Made by a program: the position numbers and the translations under genes. The notes beneath the pieces were generated by a model. That model made no database searches, had not been told where the DNA came from, and saw only the letters and a list, made by a program, of their open reading frames with translations. A stretch of 64,000 bases of DNA, from NCBI GenBank assembly GCA_933228895.1, contig OW121849.1:41324354-41388353 (forward strand). Reading direction: 5' to 3'. Below, piece after piece: positions 21,823 through 32,249 of the stretch; position 1 is the first letter of the stretch; the number at the start of each line of letters is the position of its first letter. This DNA is from Platycnemis pennipes (taxonomy: Eukaryota > Arthropoda > Insecta > Odonata > Platycnemididae).

Positions 21823-22075
21823 AAATATTCTACTAAATCTCTACCTATCTGTTCTACTCTACTCTACCTATCTGTTCTAATCTACTCTACCTATCTCTGT
21901 CTACTGACTACAGGGTAGTCAGTAGATACAGATAGCTACAGGGTAGTCAGTAGATACAGATAGGTAGAGATTTAGTAGAATATTTACCCCCCGCCGCACA
22001 CTGGTAGTACCAGACTACCAGTGTGCGGCGGGGGGTAGGTTATCACCAAATATGCATATTTAAGGAGAGATTTCT
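21823..22075. repeat. Nested perfect palindromes made of LINE-B tail sequence
   Basis: Two perfect inverted repeats are adjacent. Arms of 30 bp at 21823-21852 and 21956-21985 enclose tandem copies of a TAGAT/ATCTA-type motif, including a duplicated CTACAGGGTAGTCAGTAGAT. Arms of 24 bp at 21985-22008 and 22014-22037 have a 5-bp loop. The sequence to the right, GGGGGTAGGTTATCACCAAA, matches the minus-strand LINE-B UTR, and CAGGGTAGTCAGTAGATA matches its tail. The block is therefore an inverted, shuffled set of LINE-B 3' ends. Confidence 0.8.
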
Positions 22076-22535
22076 ATGAATAGCATGTGGGACACACATA
22101 CCAGATTTACTTTTCATTCAAAATGCAAAGAAACATTTTAGAAGTACTACAGACACACATTACACTAAATTCATATAGTCATGATTAAATCCAAAAACGG
22201 GGTAAAATATGAATAAAATATCATAATTTCTTCTCTGCTCTGTTTTATTAATACGAATCGCATATTTGAAACAAAATAGAGAAGACGTTATGATTTGTTG
22301 TGGAAATGTGCGAAATTTCATACCCACGTCACGGTTAATTTATTTTATACGAGCATGATGGTGTGGAAAATTTGAAAGTTGATATGGTCACCATTTATTT
22401 AAGGAAAGAACGAATATTTGAATATTGCTATGCTACAATGTATTTCCCTTATATAATCCTTGTGATCTTATCTATCGTTGCAATGTGTGGGTTTAATAAT
22501 TAACTCACTGACGGAGGTGAAATCGTCTATCCTGT
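22076..22535. other. AT-rich spacer, nothing recognised
   Basis: No frame, repeat or RNA gene was recognised here. Confidence 0.4.
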
Positions 22536-22539
22536 ACCT

Positions 22540-22876
22540 ACTTCTGTAAAAGCCGTAGTCTGGGCTGTTATCTTCGTCTTTGAAGATTCTCCCAGCCCAT
22601 TTTCTCTAGCAATGACGTTACACTTACCTACCCCTTGTCATAGCAATTGTTGAAAAATCTTGCTGATCTCCTTTCAGTTCTATCTACTTCTCTTATTAAT
22701 GCCTTTTCCCACGGGTCCCAAATACTGGAGCCACATTCCGCCTTTTGCCTAAGTGATGCGAAGTAACACTTAATTTCCTTAATTTTTGCGTCGCACCTTC
22801 CCACCACCTGTGTTATGAATCTAAGTTTCTTAGGTCCAACCCATACATTATTGTTTTTGTTATTTGGGGGAGACAA
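22540..22876 (-). mobile_element. LINE C-terminal fragment related to LINE-B, minus strand
   Basis: The minus frame 22628-22876 reads KLRFITQVVGRCDAKIKE, then SSIWDPWEKALIREVDRTE and RRSARFFNNCYDKG. After a frame change SVTSLLEKMGWENLQRRR continues to about 22540. The wording (WDPWEKALI, SVTSLL) differs from the other LINE-B copies, so it may be a sister subfamily. No UTR or tail is recognised. Confidence 0.75.
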
Positions 22877-22904
22877 CCGTCAACTGAGGTCAATTTTGCC
22901 AGAA

Positions 22905-23135
22905 GGGATTGGTGGGTAACTGGGTAGAGGTCGGAGTATTTAGGGAATGGAGGAAGGGTGGAGAGAAACTTGGCGTCGGTATTAACCTACTCTTAACGAA
23001 AAGGCGCCAAGGGGACTACAGCCCGACTGACGGTCTCGAAGTGTTCTCCTTGAAAAACCAGCCAGTGCCGGGATTCAAACCCAGTCCCTCGAGATGGGAG
23101 GCCAGTACTGTAACCACCACTCCAACTCGATCCCA
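22905..23135 (-). repeat. tRNA-derived SINE, best-preserved copy, minus strand
   Basis: On the minus strand the head contains GAGTGGTGGTTACAGTACTG (box A region) and CTGGGTTTGAATCCCGGCAC (clear B box). The body contains CCCCTTGGCGCCTTTTCGTT and GGTTAATACCGACGCCAAG, ending in TTCCTCCATTCCC. This copy is the reference for the other SINE calls here. Confidence 0.75.
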
Positions 23136-23139
23136 CACG

Positions 23140-23420
23140 TAAACTGTTTTTATACGTGTTCCCCAAGAGAGTTTGGTGACTAGTGTAACTCTCAGGAATT
23201 GAAATTGTTCTGAATTACTTAATTCAATTCCGTCTATTTAAAGTTCAGTTTCATATTTGCCGAATCCTTTTCCCCAAATGTTCATCATTGTATGCATTTT
23301 TAAATTTCATTATATTCAGTAAATGAAATAATAAAATCTAAGACAGATACATTCGCTGAAGTTCATCAAAATTTATTGTAACAAACTAGAATACCTTGGC
23401 AGGTTTGATCTTACATATAT
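23140..23420. other. AT-rich spacer
   Basis: Nothing recognised. Confidence 0.4.
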
Positions 23421-23862
23421 CATCTACATAATACCCTGCAAGCCACCATAAAGGTGTGTGGCAGGGGAATATTCCTCACCAAACACGCTCTACGTATCAT
23501 GCATAAAAAAGGATTAGTAATAATATAATAGTCTAAACTTCACAATTTAAAAAAGATAAAAATAGCAAAGCAAGCATGCAAAAACATGCTGTTAGTTTGG
23601 TTAGCTTAAAGACCTTGGACCAACATGCTATCCATTGATACACTCGTATTGGATATATTTACCACTATTCATATCCCTAATTGTACGAGGAATGATTTGA
23701 ATCCGACAGTTCGGCAATCAATTTCTCTAGTTTTGTGATTATGGTCCAGTCTACCATTGTAAGTTGGGGGTCGTAAAATATTTTTAACGTCATCACCGAA
23801 AATATTATCGTGGAATTTATGTAAGAGATTAAGTCTAAATTTTAACCTGCGATCTGACAATG
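23421..23862 (-). mobile_element. LINE-B 3' end, variant UTR subfamily, minus strand
   Basis: The right part encodes, on the minus strand, SDRRLKFRLNLLHKFHDNIF and DVKNILRPPTYNGRLDH (23669-23860). The UTR and ATCATCTACATAATACCCTG tail follow. The UTR carries an AAGGATTAGTAATAATATAA block shared only with the copies at 37189 and 58929, which marks a subfamily. Confidence 0.85.
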
Positions 23863-23869
23863 ACTATTT

Positions 23870-24540
23870 TAATTAATTTAATAGACTGATTAGATCTTAG
23901 ATATGAACTAAGAGAACAAATACTAAGACAAAGAGTTTTGCGAACAATTAGCGACAATAACTGATTAGGTCTTAGCTGCCATAAGAAATAATAGAATCAG
24001 TAATGTGGCTTTTTGCATTCCAAAAGATACTAAAAGTAAACCATTTCATTTTTTGCAAGACGATCTAGAAAACTCGTCCACCGAAATATCTAGATACGAG
24101 TGAGTTTTTCTTTTTTGCGTTGTGTAATGAACTTTCACACCTGTGAACCCAAAATTTATGACTTTTAACAATTATAATAAATCGTTTAGAATTCAACACT
24201 ATTATTTTACTATCAGCAAAATAATTGGATAGAACGTGAGACGAGAAAAAAAGTCTTTCAATAAAGAGGGAACCTTTTTTTCCCTCTGCGTTAAATTATA
24301 TTCGTAAAATCTCAAAGGATCTCGTAGAATCATGAAGTCACTTGTAAAGTATAAGTTCCATCGTTCAAAGAAGAAAACGACGAAGGAAAACGGAGAATAA
24401 CAGTACTTACGGTCTTCAAGAATGGTCAGGAGGTTCGCAGAATTGCATTTCTCGTAACAATAATTTAAGATGTTTCAACAGAAGAGCCCAAAGAGATAAA
24501 TTCTCGACTGAATCACTGTGTGGGAAATATTTTTTAAGCA
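23870..24540. other. AT-rich spacer
   Basis: No gene or repeat recognised. Confidence 0.4.
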
Positions 24541-24544
24541 CAAT

Positions 24545-24893
24545 TATTGCCTACGTATACAGTACTATGAAGGTGTTTGGCAAGACATGAATTATCATCA
24601 AACATGAGGAAATTTGATTCAACTATAACATCTACATCTACACGATACCCTGAAAGCCACCGCGAAGGTGTGTGGCAGGGGGTGAAGATCACCAAGCACG
24701 CACAATTGACATGCAAACAAGCAACTATAGGGTCTCATGCAACTAGATTGTTAGTATCTATAGTAGGTATTTAAGGGGTTAATACATGCATCATGCACTA
24801 CAGACTACTCTAGAATATTTCCCCTACCTATCCCTTTTCTATGCTGCCTATTCTGTTCTCTTATAGTACGGGGAAAAATACCATTTGTTACCA
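24545..24893 (-). mobile_element. LINE-B 3' UTR copy, ~265 bp, minus strand
   Basis: The core copy runs from the ACATCTACATCTACACGATA tail (24629) to GGGGAAAAATACCATTT at 24893, just inside the LINE stop-codon region. It is truncated almost where the copy at 31238-31486 is. A second partial UTR-like piece (GAAGGTGTTTGGCAAGACAT) lies at 24565-24600. Confidence 0.85.
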
Positions 24894-25039
24894 CAAAGAA
24901 AAAATTCTGTTGTTGTTTAACCATTAACCATTGGTCTATTCCATCCACCTTAATTTCACTCACCGTGCTAATCGTTTCCAGATGGTTAAAGGTTTGACAC
25001 GGTTCAGAAAATTAAATATACTACGATAGTTAAATGGTT

Positions 25040-25099
25040 GTCTCCCCCCGGCTCAAAACTTCAAAGTGGCTCGCAGAGTATTCCGTAGATGTAAAAGAT
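25040..25099 (+). mobile_element. LINE-B 3' terminus scrap, plus strand
   Basis: AAAGTGGCTCGCAGAGTATT followed by CCGTAGATGTAA matches the last 50 bp of the LINE-B UTR with several changes. Confidence 0.6.
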
Positions 25100-25488
25100 C
25101 TGTTGTCCGCAAAAGGGTAGAGTAATGGTAAGACCTATCTCCACATGTACATACCACAAGCTAAACTGCCCACATTATAGCAACCTATTCAATTAACATG
25201 ACGTCTAATAGGTCACTGTCAACGTCTAAAATAAAGTTCTCAATATTGCTAAAAACAAAATACCTTATTCCTTATGTCCATTATAAATCAAAGTAATCGA
25301 GAACTTTTATACGCATGTAGGTTCTTTGCGTAAAAAATATCAATACATTTTTGTAATACATGTCCTTTTTTTGGGTAATGTGTGTATATTTTATACGGTT
25401 AATATTTGGAGAAGGAGAATGAATAGCGTGAAATATAGGAAAGACAATAAGCAAGAAAGTAGCTAGGTTGGCGTAGGAAGGAAATGTC
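25100..25488. other. AT-rich spacer
   Basis: Nothing recognised. Confidence 0.35.
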
Positions 25489-25489
25489 A

Positions 25490-25720
25490 CATGTGTGAAT
25501 TCTTTTTGGGTCCTGATACGGGTTATTTCCTCCACCTCCCCCGACGTTTCGCTGATGAACTGGCTCATAGAAACGTCGACAGAGATGGAGAATCTAAACC
25601 GGATGATGAACCGAGAAGAATTTACTCAGTTAAAACGCCGGGAAAGCAGAAGAACTTTGCTAAATCGTTGCATGAGTAGGTATAACTCGTGGAAGAGTAA
25701 ATATATACAATCGATATGAT
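25490..25720 (+). mobile_element. Possible Penelope-like 3' end fragment
   Basis: The segment has CCGACGTTTCGCTGATGAAC close to an opposed GAAACGTCGA, then AACGCCGGGAAAGCAGAAGA. GCCGGGAAA also follows the 29161-29341 foldback. A 74-codon plus frame (25495-25719) reads REEFTQLKRRESRRTLLNRC. The family assignment is by motif style only. Confidence 0.4.
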
Positions 25721-26810
25721 CGGGTTCTGAAAGAAATTCTTGGTGAAATAGTTGGGAAACGAATGGAAACGTGAGGAAGAATACAAATTTTCAATAAAAG
25801 CAGCGGAATTCACAAGTTTTATTCATGTTTTTTATTTGTTGAGAGGAAAAGACTTTAAACTGGAAAGGGAGAGAAAAGCTGGAGGACGAATGCTGATTCC
25901 GCATGTTGAGGAGAGAAGTGGATTCAGATGCTCTCGAAAAATTTGAAGCATAATTTGGGTTTTCCATAAAAACCAACCTAAATGATAAAATACAGAATCA
26001 CGCATCATAGCTAGAATTATGATAGAGTTTACAGAGTCCATCATATTTAGAATTCTGATGCAAAAAAAGCAAACATCATTCATTAAGTCTACATAAATTC
26101 CTCTAAAAGCAATTATTGATTAGAATGCAAGACATTTCTCGTGCCGACATTATGTGCATTAGCAAATGCAACTCAAATTCAACCAATAATTTATATACGC
26201 AGGTCTCAAAATCCTCTAAGCATATAAAATCACTTTGCTTTATTTTATCTTTTACCTGCGATGAGTTGGAGCATAAAAATAAAATATCAACCGACCTTTG
26301 GGGCAAATAATTTATGGCTGCATTAGAAACACTAACCTCTGTATTACGTAAAATTTTCTCACGTTCCGTAGTCACATGTGCGGATTATGAAGTGATGAGG
26401 CACAAGTGCTGTAAGTGAGTCCATTTTCCAAGGTGATTTCTGAAGCCACGAGGTCACTTCCAGCAAGTGTTGTGGCAATATCAGCGAGAGAATATTGATG
26501 AAAAAATGGATGTTCTGTCTTCAAATGTTTCCAAGCTGATAAGTAAGCACCAACAGTGAGGATGCATTGTAAATGACGTGATTTAACACCTTGATAGAAA
26601 GGCTATTTATAGACAATTAAGTACAACATCTTTAATAACGTGCTTTTATCATATTTTAACTGCTGATCATTCTGTATCATCCTCGTTAAAGGCTATTTTT
26701 TCAGATGAGGTGGTTTAGCCTTAGGCATGCTTCATCAAACACTGCGAAAGTTAAAGTGGCGCGCCGCGGCGCCCGTGTACAGAAAACTACAATAAATTAA
26801 TTTATTTATA
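25720..26810. other. Spacer, short frames only
   Basis: Several 60-90 codon frames lie on both strands (25752-25946, 25832-26083 and 26103-26375). No known motif is visible and the overlaps suggest chance. Confidence 0.35.
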
Positions 26811-26811
26811 T

Positions 26812-27115
26812 CCTTGCATACGCCATGCAAAATATTGAACTAAATCCCAGTAGCAGGATAACTAATGTACTCTCTGGATGCAGGACATTCTATGCCCAAG
26901 ATTTAGATTTCAAACTAGTATCATACGTGTAAACTACAGTATCAATAATATAGTAAAAGTATAATTATTAAATGTATATATTTTCTCACATACGCCACCA
27001 AAAAGTCTGAATTTAACAGCTGTGGACAGATAATTAATGAATTACTTACAGGGAACACATGTGCTTATGCCCAAGATTTAGTTTCCAAATCAGCCTCATA
27101 TCTGTACGCAACATG
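26812..27115 (+). repeat. Diverged tandem duplication, ~176-bp period
   Basis: Blocks at about 26812-26935 and 26987-27115 share CATACGCCA near their start and TATGCCCAAGATTTAG near their end, with many differences between. In one frame they read YAQDLDFKLVSYV and YAQDLVSKSASYL, each followed by a stop, and each is preceded by an AG that could be a splice acceptor. This may be a duplicated exon or just an old repeat. Confidence 0.5.
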
Positions 27116-27139
27116 TTGACGTTCACCTGTTGAACAAAG

Positions 27140-27810
27140 GTCATATGCATGCTTCGAGACGTTATGGACCCTTAACTCGACGAATATAATGAACTTCTTG
27201 CCTTGAAAATATGTGCAGATTTTTCGCCAATGAAAGGAATCAATCGGGGACGCTGCATTACATCGCGAGCTCATTTTTCCGAAATGAGGTGGTTGACCTT
27301 AACGCTGATCTATATCTCGCGTGATCACGTAAGACGGCGCCCGGAAGAGGAAGATTTTAGGAGTCATTAACCTCTCTCCTTCTCTCTCTTCCTCTGCGCG
27401 TACCTTCACGGATTAGCCACAGGAGTAAGGACCGCGATTGTTATCTCTGCTTACCTCTGTCAGCGGTTTTGCGTCGTTAATTACGAGAAGTGTAAACATA
27501 TCGCAGTGAGCACTGAGATAAGATCAATTTTACTCACACCAGCTGTGGCATCTTCCCTATGAGAGAAAAAGTTGTATAACTGTCATACAAATACGTGACA
27601 AGCCGCCGATATAAGTTTGCACTTTTGCCCTTGATTTGTAAAATCCTGAATACCTATCCTATTTCATGACTCAACTCCATCGGACAAGCCATTTTCATTG
27701 GCTAAGTCGAACTGACGTGCCGTCAGTTGAAATAGGCTGAGGACTGATCATTTTCAAAACTAAACTTTAATTTATCAATGAATTTGTTACTAATTGTGTA
27801 GAGTAGTACG
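27140..27810. other. Spacer, no recognised gene
   Basis: A short minus frame at 27065-27274 overlaps the repeat above. Nothing else is recognised. Confidence 0.35.
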
Positions 27811-27813
27811 CAG

Positions 27814-28040
27814 TTGTTGCTTACATAAACAAATGTTTTTCAAAGTTGGAAACCTCTGTAGTAAAATTTTATGATGAACATGCATCATTGCTCAATTTTT
27901 GCAAAGCGTTAAAGGGGACGATATAACGGGTTGTTGCTTACATAAACAAATGTTTTTCAAAGTTGGAAACCTCTCTAGTAAAATTTTATGATGAACATGC
28001 ATCATTGCTCAATTTTTGCAAAGCGTTGAAAGGGACGATA
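27814..28040 (+). repeat. Recent 117-bp tandem duplication
   Basis: TTGTTGCTTACATAAACAAA begins at 27814 and again at 27931. The two copies match for about 110 bp with only about three differences (CTGTAG against CTCTAG, and AAAGGGG against GAAAGGG). The array stops at the 3' tail of a LINE-C copy. High identity in otherwise decayed DNA implies recent origin. Confidence 0.9.
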
Positions 28041-28042
28041 CG

Positions 28043-28240
28043 ATTTTCTTATCATCATCTTGTGACCATAATCCTAGGATTGGTTTCACGATTACCTCTA
28101 ATCTCTCCTATCGCCTAATCTCTTCATATTTACGTAACTTCTCCTTTACTTCCTTCTCTGTTTATTTCATCTATCTCATACGAGACCTTTCTTTGTCATT
28201 CTACCCAATCACTAGTCCATAGACGATCGTTGCTTTGAAT
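28043..28240 (-). mobile_element. LINE-C 3' end, minus strand
   Basis: The minus strand contains TTACGTAAATATGAAGAGAT, as in the copy at 4300, then AAACCAATCCTAGGATTATG and a GATGATGAT tail. Coding sense is lost to stops and indels. It is the third recognisable copy of this 3' end. Confidence 0.75.
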
Positions 28241-28244
28241 GATT

Positions 28245-29160
28245 ATGTACTTGTAAAGAAGCCAAAGTTTTCATGGTAAATCAAACAGCGAAGAAGAGGG
28301 AAGAAAAACTAGCTAATGACCAATCTAAGAATATTCTTCGAAATATTTATCGCTGTGGAATCAAATTTCTGTAGCATTGCATAACGGATGCTCATAATTA
28401 GTATTTTTCTTCAACGACTGTGGGAAAATCAATGACTATTTCCTGTTTTCATTCACGCAATTTTTTTCAAGTTCCATAATGATTTCGATCCTTGCAAGCT
28501 GAGAAAATAGATAGCAATCAACAAGCATAAAGATATATAATAAACACAGTAAATGGTTAAGAGCGGTAGCAGAAAACATGAGATTCGTGAGTGGACGTTC
28601 TCAAATGAGCTCCCGAGTGAAGAAGTATTGGATGTGCCCAAAGCGACAGACAAAATAAGACTGCCATAACAGGATAAAATGGAAGCAATTTAAAAAAAAA
28701 GGTCCCAAGGTTTGCTGTCGTATATTAGGTTTTTTGGCACCTAACCATGAAATTTATAATGCTTTAGTTTGCGAATGAAAACTAAGGAGAGAACTCTCAA
28801 ATAAAATATTTTTTCAATGGTGATAAAAATATTTCAGGAGCTACTCATATTCTGAAAAACATTCACAGTTTATACGATTGAAATCACAGAATTTGCGAGC
28901 TAGATATCTGTATGGATAGATTTCTGTCCTATAACGCGTAATGAGGGACCAGAAAAGTAATTAAGACATAATAGGTTGGTTTCTATGGAGTAGTAGGGTT
29001 TCCCAGGAAATAGCTGTTGCCTTTAATTATGCACATTAATCAAATTTTTAACATGTTTGCTGTCATAAATACTGAAGAAATTTAAAACAAATTTGTAACA
29101 CGATAACTCATGTTCTTTTACCACATAGAAATATATCTTCCTGTTAGATCTACCTAAACA
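28245..29160. other. AT-rich spacer
   Basis: No gene recognised. The minus frame at 28453-28653 (66 codons) has no known motif. Confidence 0.35.
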
Positions 29161-29341
29161 TGGAAGAAGAGTTCTCGGGTTTCCAACCGGGTCCAAGTGT
29201 TTTTAGGCACCAACGTTTCGAAGGCTAAGTCCGCCATCGTCTTCAGGCTTTCACCCTGAAGACGATGGCAGACTTAGCCTTCGAAACGTTGGTGCCTAAA
29301 AACACTTGGACCCGGTTGGAAACCCGAGAACTCTTCTTCCA
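29161..29341. repeat. Near-perfect 87-bp inverted repeat, Penelope-like foldback
   Basis: Arms 29161-29247 and 29255-29341 pair over 87 bp with one mismatch (29232 against 29270) and a 7-bp loop CTTTCAC. The right arm contains CCTGAAGACGATGGCAGACT and CCTTCGAAACGTTGG, then CCCGGTTGGAAACCC. The 'P-E-D-D-G ... ETLV' coding style is typical downstream of the endonuclease in Penelope-like elements, and the sense strand runs on past the arm as CGCCGGGAAAAACTG. RNA from either strand would form a long hairpin. Confidence 0.9.
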
Positions 29342-29344
29342 GTC

Positions 29345-30245
29345 TATTCGCCGGGAAAAACTGAGATCCTTCATTACCTAGAACATGTTCAGAGCAGAGC
29401 AGAGAACATTTTCAAAGTCACACCCAAATATATCCTTTGGATATCTTACATGGTGCTCTCTAAATTGAAATGAATCTTTTTATTAAGACGTAAAAAAAAC
29501 ATTAATTTTTGGTGATGCTTTGATCCCAGACCAATTTTAATCTTCCCTGATTTACAAATTCCTTATTCATTCGAAGAACAAGAACCCAAGAGTCAATCCC
29601 AAACCCATACGTTATAATTATTGCATTTACTTAACAAGATGTTTTGGATCCATTACTTCATATTTTTAAATCTTGTGCACCATTAGCAGAGTAACTTACA
29701 TGGATTTCTTACATAATAAATGTGGGGTTTCAAGTTCGTGTCCGCAAATAAATGCGTGAGAGCCGGGGAGGGAAAGTAAAAGAATAAGAATGGAAAGGCA
29801 ATGAGGAAGAAAGTGACAGGTCGGCAGTGTCCTGCTCCTAACGAAAGGCGCCAGGAAGGCAACGGCTCAACGTACCATCTGTCGAACGAAGTTACATTTC
29901 TTTACTAGCGTATGCTGTAAAGAGGTTAACTGGAGAAGTATAGTTCGGGATTTAAAACCCTTATGTATTTGCAACAACTTCTGCCTAATCACAGGCTGTT
30001 TAGGAAATAATTTATGCTTTCTTTGCACAACAGAGAATCACGTCTTATTTCTGTCACAGTTACCCTTACAAAAATTTCCAAGGGCTCTACATACATATCT
30101 CATGTCTCATGTCTCATAGATATCTAGTTCTAGGACTACCATTTAAATGCAATATTACTGCAACATATAGTATTCTTTTTTGAATGACGTTGCCGCACCA
30201 GCTGGGTCTTTAAAAAATGATTTATAAATGTTTTTCTTCAAAACT
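29345..30245. other. Spacer with SINE body remnant at 29770-29890 (minus)
   Basis: CTAACGAAAGGCGCCAGGAA at about 29837 matches the SINE body on the minus strand. The head is missing or too diverged. No gene recognised. Confidence 0.4.
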
Positions 30246-30247
30246 TG

Positions 30248-30350
30248 ATCGTCTATGTCTACGTAATACCCTGCGAGCCACCACGAGATTGTGTGACAGG
30301 GGGTGAGTATCACCAAACATGCACTTTTGGCATACATATGCTACCTATCT
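30248..30350 (-). mobile_element. LINE-B 3' UTR fragment, minus strand
   Basis: TACGTAATACCCTGCGAGCC and GTGTGACAGGGGGTGAGTAT match the UTR core. The tail is short and diverged. Confidence 0.85.
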
Positions 30351-30351
30351 T

Positions 30352-31235
30352 TTCATGAATCCCAACATGAAATATTTTCCACCAAATCTCCAATTTCCTT
30401 TTTGAAGTGCATTTGATTTTTTTCTATCTAACCGAGAAATCTTTCAAGTCAAAGACTGGTTGATGGCATTACAATCTAATTTCCTACCTCCGAGAAAGTA
30501 CTCATGCAACTACATAGAACTAGCAACCCTAGATGGATCCATGTTTCGTTTATGCTGTCAATATTTCTCAATATGCCTCCTACAAGTTTCCAATTCCATG
30601 TTCATTTTACCATTAGGCCAAACGTATACACCAAATTGTATAGAGCTTCGCCCACGTAAAAATAAATGTAAGGGAAAGTGAGAGAAGTCGTACTCCCCTT
30701 TCATTCACCAGTACGCTTCCATCTCTCGGCAAATGGAAACCCTCTCTGACAATTAAGACAATAGTCTCCACAAAAGACTTGACTAAATATTGTATTCTCG
30801 TCGGTGAATCGGTACGGTTTCCTTTCATCGGACCCTGCCATCTCACATAACGGCCACGGGAACCTGCCAACCCAGAGGCGAGGCAAACCGCTATCTTTAC
30901 CGCGTCAAATCGAAGCATTGGCGACCGCAGTTCCTTCAGTCCAACCGCATTTTCACGTAATAGGTGACTGGATTAGACATGAAAATTAGATGTCGCCATG
31001 ATGGACCTGGACCGACACTAATGCACGCGCTCCGAAATCCGATACGGGACCCTCGGGCAATATAAGAATCCGTTACAGGCCCTGGAAATTAAAAGAGGTT
31101 CAGTGACACTCGACATTCGAACTTTTAAAAGCTACTGAGTGACAACCTGAGAACCGAGTGCTGGAAGTAACTTTCACTAAATGGCAATTTAATAATACAT
31201 TTCGGGCTCGATAGCTAAAGGCTCCCCAATATAAA
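30352..31235. other. Spacer with a somewhat GC-richer part (30680-31060)
   Basis: Minus frames 30613-30918 and 30701-30886 overlap a plus frame at 30804-30989. No known motif was found. Confidence 0.3.
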
Positions 31236-31237
31236 TG

Positions 31238-31486
31238 AGTATCTACATCTACACGATACCCAGCGAGCCACCGCGAGGGTGTGTGGCAGGGGGTGAAGAT
31301 CACCAAGCATGCACTATTAACATGCAAACAAGCAACTTTAGGGTCTCAAGAACTAAATTGTTGGTATCTATAGTATTTAAGGGGTTAATACATGCATCAT
31401 ACACTATAGACTACTCTAAAATATTTCACCTACCTATCCCTCTGCTATGCTGCCTATTCTGTTCTCTTATAGTACGGCGGAAAAAT
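31238..31486 (-). mobile_element. LINE-B 3' UTR copy, ~250 bp, minus strand
   Basis: It runs from TATCTACATCTACACGATAC to TATAGTACGGCGGAAAAATG, ending at nearly the same internal point as the copy at 24629-24893. It includes CTTAAATACTATAGATACCA on the minus strand, typical of the main subfamily. No coding sequence is kept beyond the last codons. Confidence 0.88.
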
Positions 31487-31489
31487 GTG

Positions 31490-32075
31490 AGTATCATAAT
31501 GTGAAAACTGCCAACAATATACAGGGTTGAACTATAACAACAAGTTGAAGTCATATTTCACGTTCATATTTGAAATTTAAAAGGGAAGCATTTAAGTTTT
31601 ACTTTTTCTTGGGCTCGCCGAAATTAATTGGAAATGAATTAAGTGTAAAGTTGAATTTCAGCTCTTAACTTATGAAATTGTACTGAAAGACTACTCCGAC
31701 TACTGTATTACATGAAAGGCACCCTAATGTGAGAGTGCTGCAGTCTAATATTAACAAAAATGTTTATAAAAGCAATAGTGTAGATTGAATTATTAACAAG
31801 ATGACGCTGACAATATTCAAAGCACACTTTTGAAATTTTTAAGTCCTATATTTCATTCCTTCCTTTAAGTTTTTATAAATATTTAACTCCCATTTTCATA
31901 CATTATTACCGGTATAGGAATTGAAGAGATGCGTCATAGTCAATTCACGTTTGGAAAATTCTCTGAGGGCATTGTCACACCTCCACGACGATGAAAGAAG
32001 TCCCAAACAACGTTAATCAATATGCGTGATTTAATTTTGACGTTAACTTTTTCAACTGTCGTCAGTTGTTTAATT
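31490..32075. other. AT-rich spacer
   Basis: Nothing recognised. Confidence 0.4.
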
Positions 32076-32077
32076 CA

Positions 32078-32245
32078 TCTGCATCTACATAATGCCTTGC
32101 GAGCCACCACGAGGGTTGATGGCAGGGGGTGAAGATCACCAAACGTGCACTATCGACATGCAAATAGGCTACTGCATGGAATCATGTTAGATAATAGGAT
32201 AACATACAGCTAGATGGTTATATAATTGAGCACTACCTCACTACC
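32078..32245 (-). mobile_element. LINE-B 3' UTR fragment, minus strand
   Basis: CTGCATCTACATAATGCCTT, then GGCAGGGGGTGAAGATCACC and ACATGCAAATAGGC, match the UTR. The far end fades near 32245. Confidence 0.85.
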
Positions 32246-32249
32246 GTGA

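Noticed and set aside
21841..21984. CRISPR-like alternating repeats
   Set aside because: The repeats are short, overlapping and palindromic with no spacers of constant length, and the sequence is eukaryotic; they are LINE tail fragments.
21985..22037. Helitron 3' hairpin
   Set aside because: No CTRR terminus follows the hairpin on either strand, and its sequence matches the LINE-B UTR.
22905..23135. Possible tRNA gene with a near-perfect B box
   Set aside because: It is followed by the shared SINE body and lacks a complete cloverleaf.
24301..24480. Possible small-RNA or snRNA gene
   Set aside because: No conserved snRNA motif or promoter element was seen; it is AT-rich spacer.
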